From Viola odorata (lineage: Eukaryota; Streptophyta; Magnoliopsida; Malpighiales; Violaceae), in the NCBI GenBank assembly GCA_963691705.1, contig OY829542.1:33218579-33282578 (forward strand): a stretch of DNA of 64,000 bases, given 5' to 3'. A program made the position numbers and the translations under genes. This document shows, piece by piece, positions 21,909-34,528 of the stretch. Position 1 is the stretch's first letter; every line of letters starts with the position of its first letter. The notes beneath the pieces are model-generated. The model did not search any database. It saw only the letters and a program-made list of their open reading frames with translations, and had not been told where the DNA came from.

Positions 21909-23327
21909 TGATCGGGTGTCGAAACTGCCAAAAATAAATTCAACTTATCAGTAACTACAAAGATTGCAAATAATGGTATGAGATTCGATCCATAGAGAAT
22001 TGGTAGACTTAAAATAAGACGAAGACCAGATGAAAGTAAATAAGTAAATGAACAAAGGGGGTTTTGATTTGAGATTTAAAACTACTTAAACTAATGAAAA
22101 GAAAACATAAAAGAATGATATGATATGAAAAGAAACAAGTTCCTAGCAAAGGTCAACTTCCAGTTATGATTCATAAACTTTGATCATTGATTCAATGGTT
22201 TTCATTTCTGACTTATAGGGAAGCTATATAAATCAAGTTCACTTTGACTTCCTACTCTCCGTCTATATCAAGTTTCTTAAAGAAATCTCTCTATTAAGAA
22301 CCCTAATCGCCTAGCAACTTTAAGGTTCACTTATAGGATTTAACTAGTTGATTGATAAAAATAGACAGAGAGACTTAACCCTAGGCCATAGGAATAGTCC
22401 ACTCATCACTTTAAGCCAAATTGTTCTCTCTCTAGTCATAAAGAGCAAATCCTATACTGATTTCGATCTAGTTGTTTACTGTATCCTTCTAACAATGTAG
22501 ACCCAAAGTTATTAGGAATAACATTAATCATTCATGTTACAAATCTAAGTTGATCAGACCTAAATCTAACATGAACAATATTGACAAGAAATCAGTGAAA
22601 GAAGAAATAAAAGTGCAGAAAATATAAAGAATATTTAGATCTCACAAATAAAATGAATCATAACAATCAGTTGCCTTCACTAGGAATAAAGAAGTTTAGC
22701 TAGAAACAAAATACATAATTAAAATCAATAAAGATGAACTCCTCCTCCCTTGTCTTCCCAAGGAGGAAGACGACGAGAGGACAACTAGCAGAGTTTTAAA
22801 ATAAAAAACTACTCTTCTTCGAAATTCAGAAGTCTAAAAGATTAAAAGAATAATAATAGACTAAAAGATGGATTCGGAAGATAGAACAAGGAAAGGTTAA
22901 GTAGTAAAATATTTCCTTGATTATCTCTAAAAGATAAAATACTAAATAATAAAATAAGAATTTGTATCTTATCCTCTTAGGATTTTTCCAGCTAACAGGA
23001 GATAGAGTTTATCAAGGTTTCAAAAAACTCTTTGACGCACTCCTCTTTCAATTCGCATTGGCCAACTGATTTTGTTGTCATCTCCCTTGGTTTGGTGTGA
23101 AGTACTCCTCCCTTGGCCTAGGGAAGAGACCTGGTTCTGCATAATTAGCTCTTGATCACCACTGGTTCATTTAACTCTCTTTTTTGGGCACTTTCATTCA
23201 TTTCTTTCTCTCTTGATTCTTAGATTTGTTTCTACAAAAACAAGAAGAAATGGCACATAATCAGTAGTATCTTTATCTAAAAATATACAATTAGATAGAG
23301 ATATTCATCAAAATTAGCGCACAATCA
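21909..23327 (-). repeat. Solo LTR of the same family, inverted
   Basis: On the minus strand it runs from TGATTGTGCGC (23327) to CGACACCCGATCA (21909). It is recognisable along its whole length as the reverse complement of the 20389-21809 LTR. Flanks are ATCTT (21904-21908) and ATCTC (23328-23332), a probable 5-bp target duplication with one change. No internal region or polypurine tract adjoins it, so it is a solo LTR left by recombination. A spacer of 99 bp separates it from the neighbouring 3' LTR. Confidence 0.8.
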
Positions 23328-23589
23328 ATCTCTTTCATAATTCTTTTCACTTGGCCTTCAACTTAAAGATTCATTAATTATGTCAACTGAACTTATAAAA
23401 TGACAACTAATTTAATGGTTCATCAATAAGAAATCTCTTTATCATTTAATTTATTATTTAGCATATGACTAGTTGTCATTTTTTATATAAAAGGAGAAAG
23501 CAAAAAACATCAACAACGGTTATGCTGGAATTTGTTTTAGGAAAGCAGCATCTGAGATATCAACAAGAAAAATTACTTGAATATTTGCT

Positions 23590-24060
23590 AGAACTAATTA
23601 AAACCAAGAATAATGCGGCTGAATGTCAAAGGCTAAATTAGCGAGACCGTCTGCAACTGAATTCAATTGCTTGTAGACATGAGTCACATGAACTTCCCAG
23701 TGAAGACACAAGTGTTGACGAATGTCATTTACCAACTTGTAGGACTGGTGGACCAGAGAAAGACAAGATATCACATGCACTACGCTCTTATTATCCAACT
23801 ACAACACCACTTTTCGCCAATCACGCGCCCAAGCCTCCTAAAGACTCAAATACACACCCCCACAACTCCGCCTTAAACACATTTCAAGCTCCTATGAGAG
23901 CTGAAAAACCACCACGTCAGCTTCCATGAAAATCGCAGAAAACACTGCCAGTAGCTGCTCTCAAACTTCTCTTTCGAAATGCCTCATTCAAATCGATTGC
24001 GGGTTTCAAGTAATCACCACTTGACGTTGCTCCGCATACCTTGCAATTTCTACCCATAAC
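23590..24060 (-). pseudogene. LINE-type RNase H fragment
   Basis: Minus-strand reading near 23798-23598 gives DNKSVVHVISCLS and HVYKQLNSVADGLANLA. These are the third and last conserved blocks of the RNase H domain found at the C-terminus of plant LINEs. Further upstream on the minus strand, frame-broken pieces (GDYLKPAIDLNEAF, FCDFHGS, AELWGCVF near 23900-24030) fit the earlier part of the domain. No reverse transcriptase lies next to it, so this is an isolated, decayed fragment. Confidence 0.55.
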
Positions 24061-27000
24061 ATATAGCAAGTTTGGAGGACAAGGACTAGTTGACATTAAT
24101 CAATTGAAAACAAATAAATGATTAAAATTATTTTGTGAATCCATTTTTTTGTGAGACATAATTTATTTTTATTTTTATTTTCTAAGAAATTTAATAGAGC
24201 ATGTGCAATTGTGATTAGCTAGTTTAGGGGAGATAAAGTGCGCATTTGGCCTCCATTTTTAGTTGTTTTGCTTTAAAATTAAGTAGGTAAAAGTAACACT
24301 TGGGTGTTTGGTTAGTATGCATATTTTTAACTTTTTTAAAAAAAGTAAGCTGTTTTAAAATGGTGTTTGGTTAGTATGCCTTTTTTTAGCCGCTTAACTT
24401 AAAAAAAAGCAAGTTGTTTTAAAATGTCAACTAAGCCACGCTAATTTTCACTAAATATTAATGTTTAGTATGGGAAAGAGTAAAGGAATGGAATGGAATG
24501 GAATTAGAATTTTTTAATTTTTCTTGTATGGGAAAAATATGGCAGTGGAAAGTAGGGAAATTAAATGAATTTTTTTACCTCATAACTTAAAAAAAAAATC
24601 TCCCTTCATTGGCAGGAAAGGGAAGGAAAATAAAATATTCGTTCATGTATTCTTATTTTAACCTTTTAAAATGTATATTTAAACCAATTAACATAATAGT
24701 AAATTCATTCATCATATTTCTTTCTTTTCTTTTGTATTTAAAATTATTGCCATGCATGAAGAAAATTATACATTTTTTCATTCCATTCTATTACACACCT
24801 TTCTCTGACTAATTTCCCTCTCCTTTCCCTCTTCAACTTGGTTGCCATAATGAGCATAAAAGAATAACTTTACTATTTACCAATAATAATAATTCACTGA
24901 AATAGTATATTACTCTCATAAACTTTTCGCGAAAATTAAAAACCTCTCCTCATTTTTTGGAATCACATTTTACCTCCTCTAATTTTTTCCCAAAACAACG
25001 ACACCTTCCCATACAAATTTAACCTCCAAAGTAGAGATTATATGACCTGTATATGATTGTTACCTGTTACTTTAAGTATTTCTAGCTTTAAACAAATACA
25101 ATTCATAATAAAATATCTATAAAATAACAATAAAAATACTTTTTTATAGGCAATAAAATAGAAAAAGAATTATAAAAATTAAAAATTAATTAATAAATTT
25201 AGCAAAATTGTTTTTTTTTTTGGTCTCATGATTATTGGTTCATTAGAAAATTCATTAAGTTATTACGGACATAAGTAATAGTCACGTGAAAGTCTTGTGG
25301 TTGATAGTTTTTCAAGTTAAAATTCTGACAAAAGGGTGTTGGTTCCCTAGAAACGAAGGTCACGAGAGGTAAAATGTGATTTCAGAAAATGAAGGTAGGT
25401 CTTTACTTTTCGCAAATAGTTCAATGGGTAGCATACTATTTCCCCTAATAAATATTACTTCATACTTTCTAAATCATTGTTCATTTGTTTAGAATACAAT
25501 GTTCCAATTTATTGTTCCTTTTATCATTTTCAAGCTACAACTTTTGTCTTCTCTAATAAAAAATGGTTTTATCTTTTCAAAAAAAAAGTTCTATCATGTT
25601 TAACTTAATTCATACTACTCTTTTTATTATTATTATTGGTTAATTTGAAGTTGATTTAATAAAGGAAAATGCTTGAGATATAAATTATTTTGTATCAACT
25701 AATGTGTTAAGATATGATTGGAATTTATTCCTTTCTAATTAGATTATATTATTATTTTTATTTAAATAAATAACTACCAAAAAAATGTGAAGATGACACG
25801 TGTACTTTTTGTATAAAAATTTGTAAAAATATTTGTATCTCTAGTACTACTTTTTAATAAAATAATATTAGTGGGTAACATAAATGAATGATTTTTTTTA
25901 TTTTGTATGTATGAAACGGATGAAGTGTTATTATTTACACTGAATGATAGTAAAGTAACATCACAAACTTAAGTTCGACTCGAGTCTCGCGTCTAAAAAA
26001 AATATAAATATTATTTTTTAAACCTAACGACATTTTAGAGGTACATTAACTTATTTGTGCAAGACTTGTAAACTGATGTACTCTAATTGCATTTGCAGGT
26101 GGCGAAGTTAAAACTACAATTGTATTTTTAATTGATACAAACCATCTAACACAGACATGTAACGACGACAATCAAGGTCGAATAATCTCTTCTATACTTA
26201 AGATGTCGTTATCCACATATAATAATGGCAACTGATGATGCCCCAACCACTGATCAAGTTACTAATAAAATAGGAAAGGCAAAATCCATGCCTCCAACAA
26301 AATGGTAACGAGTAATGACAAGATCCATGCCTCCCCATATCTATTATCTACCTAGAAGAAGGAATGATTTATGCCTCTTTGCTTACTCATGAAACTAATG
26401 ATTTATGGAGTATTTGCTAACCTTTAATTAACAACAATATTTTTTCAGAAAACATTTATTAAATAAAGGAAGATTAATTGCGCATCCTTGTGGTGCTTAC
26501 TTCTTACAAACCAGAGAGGCTAGGTTCGAGTTCCCGGCTCACACTAACCAATCTGAGATAATTACCATTCTACCAAAGAAAGTCTTCAAGACAACATTGA
26601 TTGAGCTCCATCCACATGTTTTCAAATATACCCTCTAGAGCGGAAAAAAACATCACCCTATTACATATCTGATATCTCAATATAGCATAAGATTATATGT
26701 AATCCTTCCATTCTCTTGCAAGGATCTCACATGCTTAGCCAGAATATAAGTTTCTAGCTAGAGCACATCTTCTGAATAAAATCAATTCCTCACCAGACAA
26801 TTTCCACATCTGCTGAATTGCCATGTCCAGCTAGCACCTAGTAACTAGTCATGCATGTGCAGTTATTTATCTTACAACAGAGCTTTTGACGAGGTAACCG
26901 AGCTTTGTGTCTGAAGACATCATTGCTCTCCATCAATTCCACATTTGCCAGTTAAATATTGAGAGAACACCAGAATCAGCCATTAGGTAAAAATTAAGTA

Positions 27001-27870
27001 CTTACCTCAAACCACCATTTTGATTAGTTCTAAGGAATTATGAGCGTAAAAAGAGAGAGAAATATGAAAGAATAGATCAACATTCACTATGGATGGTTCC
27101 CTACCACAACACTGTTAATATGCAATTTCCTTGCTGTTTGGATATTTGGTTGCATTGCCCAAAATAAGTATTGGTGCGAGCCACTAGCACAAAGAAGATG
27201 GTGAACAAGCAAATTGTAACAACACTTACTTAAACTGCTCAACCAAACTAACCGTTTTATCATTTCATACATACAGTCTTACTATCACAATTATACATCA
27301 TAGAGAACAGCAGAAAGAACCGAAAACTTCAAGCTTCTATGCTTGAGTGCCCACAAACTATTGCTGGTTGTAGCACATTGAACTAGCTTGTCCAAGGAAT
27401 TTAGTTTTTGAATCGGAATGGATTACCTGAACTAGAGTACTATGGAAACTGGCATTGCCCATGAGTTTCCTCACTGATATTTGAAAACGTTATCATAATG
27501 GCTCTGACTACTGATTATGAACAGTCAATCACGAAACTTCTGTGCTGCCTGCAGGGAAACCTGTTGATGTAAGACAACGTCGAATTATTTTCAGATCAAC
27601 CACAAGGATGGTGTTGCAAGAGCATAGAAACTACAAATATAAGCAAAGAACGTACCCAGACTCATCAATTCATCTTGAGGTACCCAATGCCCATAGACAA
27701 TACCACAGTGAGAGCAGAGTATAAAAAAGTCACAAGATCTCCCAGATGTGTATGAGACTCACATTTGGATCTACAGCCCTTCTGGCACTAGTGAACAACT
27801 CCATGCTATAGCGTACAACTAGTGTCTCTAAAAGCAAAACTTCGCACACTCCCTAATATTGTGAAACTCC
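24061..27870. other. AT-rich intergenic DNA
   Basis: I find no coding sequence. Two near copies of a ~60-bp block beginning gtgtttggttagtatgc lie at about 24304-24362 and 24363-24426. 'ggaatggaatggaatt' near 24486 and its approximate complement near 24780 suggest a decayed MITE. A box like a Pol III B box (GGTTCGAGTTCC) at about 26524 may mark a SINE scrap. The part from about 27000 lies downstream of the PPR pseudogene. Confidence 0.45.
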
Positions 27871-28890
27871 TCACTGGCTACACACTTTCTTCCTAGCCAT
27901 AATGGGTTTCAACCTCTTTACTTGCCTAAATCTATCCACTATACCATCTTTAATCGTTTTATAAAAGTTGTTATCTACTGAACTGTCCTCTCCCGCTAAC
28001 TTCAGCGCATCGCAAACCAGCTTAAATGTGTACTCTCTAGGTATCGAACCCCCATCAACTAACTCAACAAGAAAAATGCGAGCCTCCATGACCCTCCCTG
28101 CTTCACAGAAAGAATGTATAATTGGAGTGTAAGAACTTGAAGTAGCTGGACCATGGTTCATCTCCTGCATCCTCCTTAGCATCTCAACAGCTTTATCAAT
28201 CTCATTTACTGCCCTATAATACCTAATCAAAGAATTATAAGTAACCCGATTTGGTATACAACCCCTTGTGCTCATGTCATTAAAAAGCTCCAAAGCCCTC
28301 TCAATTTTATTAGTCTTGCAACACCCATTAACCAAACAATTGTAGGTAACAACATCAGGAACTAAACCATTAAACAACATAAGCCTAAACAAATGATTAG
28401 CCTCCCATAACCTCCTCCTTATTGCCTTTCTACATACAGTCTGCATACCATATTTACAATAAGAACTAATCAAAATAGTGTAAGTGAAGGTATCTGGGGG
28501 CACCTAAATCCTGGTAACTCCATTTGCTCTAGCAAAAACCGTGCTTTCTTAAAGTTCCCAACTTGACAAAGTGCATGAATGATTGCATTATATGCATGAA
28601 CATCCGGCTTACAGCGCTACTTCTTCATTCTATAAAACAAAGTCAATGCCTCATTAGCCAACCCTTACTCTCCTAGGACTTTTATCAAACAGGTAACAGT
28701 GTTTGTCGTAACAAGTTCTCTGTGCTACGTTTCTTTCAGGAATCGCCACAGCATAGGCAACCCATTACCTCTGGCTAACACAAAAGCCATGTCTCTACAG
28801 GTGGTTTCAGTGTGTGAGAAATTAAAGTGAGTTTGTACCCAACAGAAAAACTCCATTGCTTTGTCCATGCCTAAACTGACTCTGCGGGAT
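27871..28890 (-). pseudogene. PPR protein pseudogene, At1g77405-like
   Basis: From memory, the minus-strand reading closely follows the Arabidopsis PPR protein At1g77405. It runs from a Phe/Trp-rich start (MEFFCWVQTHFNFSHTE near 28865) through at least five PPR units (DVHAYNAIIHALC, DTFTYTILISSYC, DVVTYNCLVNGCC, NRVTYNSLIRYY and SSSYTPIIHSFC) to the conserved PREYTFKLVCDALK. The end is TGA at 27871. It is broken by three stops (TAG near 28727, TAA near 28669, TAG near 28621) and by loss of one C in a C run at 28496-28501. The last 210 codons stay open. PPR proteins bind organellar RNA; this copy would not give a full-length protein. The N-terminal end is not clear. Confidence 0.85.
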
Positions 28891-31489
28891 CTCTGTAAGC
28901 AGCTGGACCAAGAACGAGAACATTTTTGAGCGATTTCTGGGTTTCTTTCTTGAGATTCCGTTGTTTTAGAGGAGAGCGGTGACGAGTAGTGTTCTGGCGC
29001 CCAATGGAGACTGAATCAGTGATTCATTAGGGAGCCGAACCGGCGGTTTACATGGCACGATGGGTTTCTTCGTCTCTCTTTGGGAAATAGTGCAGTGCCT
29101 ACAAACTAGAACGGTGACGTGAAAAACAGATGCAGATAGCCTTTTTCGTTATTCCCTTCAGCCATCTCTATTTGCTAATGTCACTTTACAAGTCTACTTC
29201 CTTCTTTTCTTTTTATTTATTTTTAAGCAAAACAAGGGTATTTAAGCACATGGCGTTACGTGCTGAATTTACAATTTTTTTTGTATAATATAAAAATTTT
29301 AATAATGTCTATAAAAATAGGATTAACATAAATTTTTATTACGGTGCTTAAATTATATTATAGGTAGTATATTAGCATTGTTATTGATGTTCTAATGTAA
29401 GTGTCCGTAGAAAATTTTTGTATTAATTCTTAAATAATTATTTTTAAACTCTTAGAATTACAATAGTTTTAACACAATTAAAGTAAATTATTTTTATAAA
29501 TTAAAATGTATATGTTTAAAATGATGTTAGATATTATTTTTATTTCAGTTCTCCAGTAACTAATTATGTATTTATTTGAAAACAACCACTAATGAATTAG
29601 TTTTTAAAGATTCAAACTCAATAAAAAAAGTTAAGTTTAATATATAATTAAAAATTATGATTTAAGCAATGTACAAACTATTTTTCTTCATATTTATTTA
29701 TAAAAAAAAAATCACATAATTAGCTAAGGCAAAATGATTCCTTATCATTACAAATTTTACAAAATCAAACTTAACTAATTTAATATTTGTGTATATATAT
29801 TGTTTAAGAATAATACAGTTTAAAAAGAATTTCATAGTTTTCTTTTTCTTTTTATTGGTAAAGAGTTTGTTGAGGTAAAATAATTTTTTGATTATTTTAC
29901 ATATTTTTTATAGATTTTTTTATTTTTATCTAAAAAGGATTGTCACTTCACACCTTATTTCTTTCTTTCATATTTGTTTCTTTCTAGTTCTTATTCTAAC
30001 AATTACAACGCATGAAATAGAAAACAACAACAATAATAATAATTTAAAAAAAATTCTAAAAAGAGTTGTGATCATAATTAAATAAAAGGGAGAATTTTGC
30101 TATTGTATTTGCCCTTTATTTTTTTTTCTTCTTGTAATAATATCACATTTTGTTATCTTTTGAAAGAAAAAATATGCTTTCTTATTTTGTTGGATTAGAA
30201 TAATAGTTATTAGTTATGAAACTATTATTACTATTATAAATAAATTAACTATTTTAATTTTAACTTTTTTATTATATTAGGAAGATAATAACGTTAGAAT
30301 ATTTAGGTATCTCATCTAATCCATAAATTTTAATTTTTTTTCTATAAACTTTTGATTAGAACATGATTTCTTATTTAATTTCTTAATTATTCAATATCAA
30401 CTTCTTTAATGCCTGACACCCTTATTAAAGATCTATGAGAGAGATCTTCTATGTACTTTTTATAGCAGTCTATTAGGTTACACCAATTTATTCTCATCCA
30501 TTTGTTATCAATTTTTACGTATAAAAATTTAATAAGTTACTCAATTGGGTAATATATTATTGAAAAACTAATTTAACTTTAAGGTTTTAAGGACTTTAAG
30601 TTTACAATAAATATTTATTTATTTTTCTTAGGTATAAGTATAACTTATAAATTAGTAATTACGTATTAAATAATTTATTTTATTGTTGTTTTTTATATAT
30701 GACTCATGCATATTGAGTTGTACTTTTTTTTTATAGGCGGAGGTGAGACGAACCTGGGTCATTTAATTTTAATTTTTAAATTTAAACATTCAAAAAGTTA
30801 CTCACCGTAATGATATCCTATTGCAAAGTTAATTGAACTTTAACGTTCTAAGGAATTTAAGTTTACAATAAATATTTATTAAATATGTTTTATGTACAAT
30901 TATTTAACTCGTCGTTTTTTTCATAGTTGAAGCCTAGGTATAGCAAAACTGATACGTTCTTGGTATGTTAGGAAACGTTTGTTATTGATCTTGCTCAAGT
31001 AATCCTCTTCAAACAGCAAACAAGTAACTAATTTACCAAATTAAGTTCCTAACCTGTGTTTAGAACCCTATAGCGAAATAGACGATAGGGAAAAGATTTG
31101 TTTTACTTAATCAGAACTGAATTCCAATTAGCTAAGGTTAAAAGTAAGAGTTCTTCGTTAAAATAAAAAAATGAGACACCTCACAATAATCTATTTTATC
31201 AATAAATATTTGTTTCATTCGTTGCATTACATGAGTATATAATAGAATAAATAACCTAATTAACCTAAACCTAAAGTTGATGGAAACAAATCCACTACGA
31301 CTTGGACTCGAAAACACGGACGACTAATGGACTAGAAATAATAAGACGCGGACCAAATAAATAAAAACTCCACTGACGGACCGAAGCCCATCACAGCCCA
31401 CGGAAACAAGGACGCATGCGGCAACTAATTAAACACATATATGCGCATTAGTAAGTGGCCGTTTGGCGTTGGGAGTTGGGTACCCAACT
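28891..31489. other. AT-rich intergenic DNA with one diverged direct repeat
   Basis: 28891-29100 may hold the 5' part of the PPR pseudogene, but no clear reading survives. The rest is AT-rich without coding sequence. A block containing 'taagtttacaataaatattt' occurs at about 30524-30650 and again at 30785-30895 (offset about 260 bp), showing an old duplication. Confidence 0.45.
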
Positions 31490-34400
31490 CAGTGTTATCA
31501 GAACCGGACCGGATAGAGAACCGAAAATAAAAATTTGGTGGTTCAACCGGGTTGAATCGGGTTCGACCGGATTGTAGTTGCTGGTCCGTTCGGAACCATT
31601 CACACATTAAACCGATAAATCTTAGACTATTAAACCGGATTAAACCGAATTTAACCGGCTGGTTTTTTACTGTAGCATTTTATAATATATAAAAATAAAA
31701 TTCTAATATATCAAAATAAAGTATATCAAGTAGATCAAAAGTTGAAAATAAAGAAACTATTTAACATTCAAATGACACTTAAATATTCCAATTACAAAAT
31801 AAAGAAACAATCCAACATTCAAACACTGAAATATTCATACACACTTAATTATCCAAATTACAAAATAAAGAAACAATCCAACATTCAAATGAAATCATTC
31901 TCAAAGTTTAAACACCTAAATATTCAAATTACAACAAAATTAATTCCATGGATTGGTTTCAGGTTGAGAGGTCGAGCCACTAGTGTTGTCGAAAATGTCT
32001 TGAACAAAAAATCCGCTTTCATTTCCTTCATCTTCATCATTATCATCATCAAGCACATTTTGTAGGTTCAACTCTAGTATTATCAAATAAAACATAAAAA
32101 CAAAGAATCAATAAATTAACAATAATAGTTTCATATCAACAACTTTTAAAATAAATACGTTACCAACTTACCATCATCAGGGACATCTTCTTGAATATTG
32201 CATGCTTCCATCTCATTTCGAGCCATCACAAATAAATTAGAATATGTAAAATTTAATAATGAGCCTAGCTCTTCGATCCTGAGTACAATCAGATTGCAAA
32301 ACCTAAAGTTCATCTATATGTAAAATTATTATTATGAATATAGGAATAGTGTATTGTCAGTTTCAATCCTCAAGACATCAACGGATTTAGTAAAGCAAAG
32401 AATATGCTGAGGTCTGAACATAACAAATTTTAAATGTGAAACAATAAAAGCAAGGCATTGTAAGATCTTGATGAAACAGATAGGCCTTCCCCATGGAAGA
32501 ACTAACAATACAGTATCGGACTGCTTAATGAAGTTATTATATTACTGAAATGTTAAGTTCATAGGTGACACGCCTACTTTTAGAATTCTTTTCATAAAAA
32601 AATGGAAATCTCTCAAAATTAAACTTAATCTGAATCCCTTCACAGTAGGACGCCCAAAAATGTTTGCATGCGTGAGAGACAGAGGGGATACTTGCACAGC
32701 CACAATAGATAAACCAATCCACTTGCACAGCTCAAAGTTTGACCTTATGAAATCTTTGAACTGATTAAAACTTCCAGTTGGGTCCTCTGGAAAGTCCTAT
32801 AAGAAACTTGATGGAATTAGCATAGCAACTACAAATGTTGTGAATAACCATCCGTAATACGTTGAAACATGAAAAGTAAGTGCATAGGAATGAATAAAGT
32901 GAATATATGTGCACAGAACATACTGCTTCCCAGTCACGGTTTAAGAAAATGTCAGTAGCCACTCCAGCCTCCAGCACAAGAAGTAAGAAGATAACAAACA
33001 TATACTAAGCCCCATTAAGGAAAAATATCACAATTGTCAGCCTTCTTAAAAATTAAGCCTCCATGGAGCAAAGTCATGCATTTCAAATGGTAGTAGATGA
33101 TTGCGCAAGACAAAAGTAATATCATCTTGCCCAATTTTTGTTTATCACGATCAGATCATAAATCATATAATAAGGCCATATAGGGGAGTCTGTAGGAAAG
33201 AAAATAGGTATTGCAACAGTTGCCAGGTTTTCAAAAGGATGGGTAGTACAAAACTTGAAGCTTTACAAATAAAATGAAAGCTAGTGATCAGTTACTATCC
33301 AGTTGACTAATTTGAGGAAAGGATACAAGATAAAGGCAGCAACCATTTGCAGTTTCAGCAGCAACATGACCTAAGCATGTAATGACGCATAAAGTGGCCC
33401 CAACTCCAAGATCAATGGTTTAGTTCCCCTAACACTCCAAGTGAACGCATAATCGACTCAAAAAAATAAAGTGAACGCAATAATTTAGATATAAACTTCC
33501 CAAGTGCTTGAGTAAATCCTTGGTAAAATTTGAACCTATGATGATAGTGCCACCTTGGGCCAACTCCCATCTAACCTGTTGTTGAGGGTCACTCATAAAA
33601 CAAGTACTGCCATCTAACCTGCAATCAAAACTTAAATCAAATTCCAGCCATCACAAATAAATTAGATTCCAGCCACTACAATTTAAATTAAACCAGCAAT
33701 CACAAATTAAATCCATTTCCAGCCAAATCAAATTAAATCAACACCGAGCAAAATCAAATTAGCCACCACAAATTAAATCCAATTCCAGCAAAATCAAATT
33801 AAATCAACACAATTAAATTAGATTCCAGCCATGACAGTTAAACCAAGGAGAAAGGAAATTTTTCAATATTTCTTCCGAGGAGAAAACCAAGTCAAACAAC
33901 GACCTCTACATAAGCAGCGCCAAGCAAGAAAGTTCAGATCATTAAAATTTGCTAAGAAAAATAGATACAGATTTTTTCATTTCATTCGCACATTTAATTC
34001 ACACCTGATGTTTGACACTCAGCCTCAGGTCGCCGTCGCCTGTCGCTGTCGCCTGCAGCAGCTCGCCGCCGCTAACTGCCGCTCGTCGCTGCTACTGTTG
34101 TCTAGGGTTTGGGTTTTTTTGGTCGTGGTTGCTGCTGCTGCCTTTCGCCGCCGCTCACTGCCGCTCGCCTTTGCTGCTGCTGTCTAGGGTTTGGGTTTTT
34201 GGTCGTGGTTGCTGCTGCTGCCTTTCTAAAGAAAGGAAATTCAATTTCAAGCACAAGGAAGGGAAGGAAAAGAAACAAAATCGCGAAAGAGAAGAGGTTA
34301 AGTGATGAAAGAAAACGACGGCGTTTTCTAGTGAATGATCAAACCGGACAGTTTGGTCAAAAACCGGCCGATTTTCCTGTTGGCTAAAAACCGGCCGGTT

Positions 34401-34520
34401 CATCCGGTCCGACCCGGGTCAGTGGGCAATCCGATCCGAAAGCTGAATCGGACCGAAAATGTGAAAATGGCCGGTTGAACCGGACGGACCGGCCGATCCG
34501 ATCCGGTTCTGATAACCAGG
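31490..34520. mobile_element. Non-autonomous hAT-like DNA transposon, about 3.0 kb
   Basis: The left end is CAGTGTTATCAGAACCGG and the right end, reverse-complemented, is CCTGGTTATCAGAACCGG. The flanks are ACCCAACT (31482-31489) and ACCCAACC (34521-34528), an 8-bp duplication with one change. The CAGTG start, 8-bp duplication and many subterminal AACCGG/CCGGTT motifs (31500-31660 and 34340-34510) fit the hAT superfamily, whose transposases bind such motifs. I find no transposase reading inside. The interior is AT-rich apart from a GC-rich gene-like block near 34010-34230. Confidence 0.72.
34063..34226 (+). repeat. Two-copy 82-bp GC-rich repeat inside the hAT-like element
   Basis: The sequence tctagggtttgggttttt, followed by ggtcgtggttgctgctgctgcc, occurs at 34101 and 34183 with CGCCGCCGCT-type sequence before each. 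It looks like the 5' leader and first exon of a plant gene rather than transposon sequence. It may be captured host DNA, but I do not recognise a source. Confidence 0.6.
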
Positions 34521-34528
34521 ACCCAACC

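Larger units (their letters stand above)
15461..23132. repeat. Recurring palindrome family centred on CCCTAGGCCTAGGG
   Basis: Seven sites carry a perfect or decayed form of an inverted-repeat motif of about 28 bp. Its left arm is gactcttccc, its centre CCCTAGGCCTAGGG, and its right arm gggaagagtc. Sites: 15461-15491, 15899-15929, 16481-16510 (full centre and right arm), 20585-20613 (left arm and centre), 21321-21352, and the mirrored copies 22370-22400 and 23105-23132 in the inverted LTR. Each LTR has two and the internal region at least three. In the internal region the motif is read in frame as S-L-G-L-G-K-S-P variants. I found none elsewhere in the window. Confidence 0.8.

Noticed and set aside
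26505..26560. SINE with Pol III boxes
   Set aside because: Only a B-box-like GGTTCGAGTTCC is visible; no convincing A box, tail or target duplication.
27542..27724. 60-codon plus-strand frame near the PPR pseudogene
   Set aside because: No domain, no splice or promoter context; lies in downstream non-coding DNA.
33831..34403. Frames rich in Ala, Arg and Leu in three phases
   Set aside because: Caused by the GC-rich 82-bp repeat; frames on several phases and both strands, no domain.
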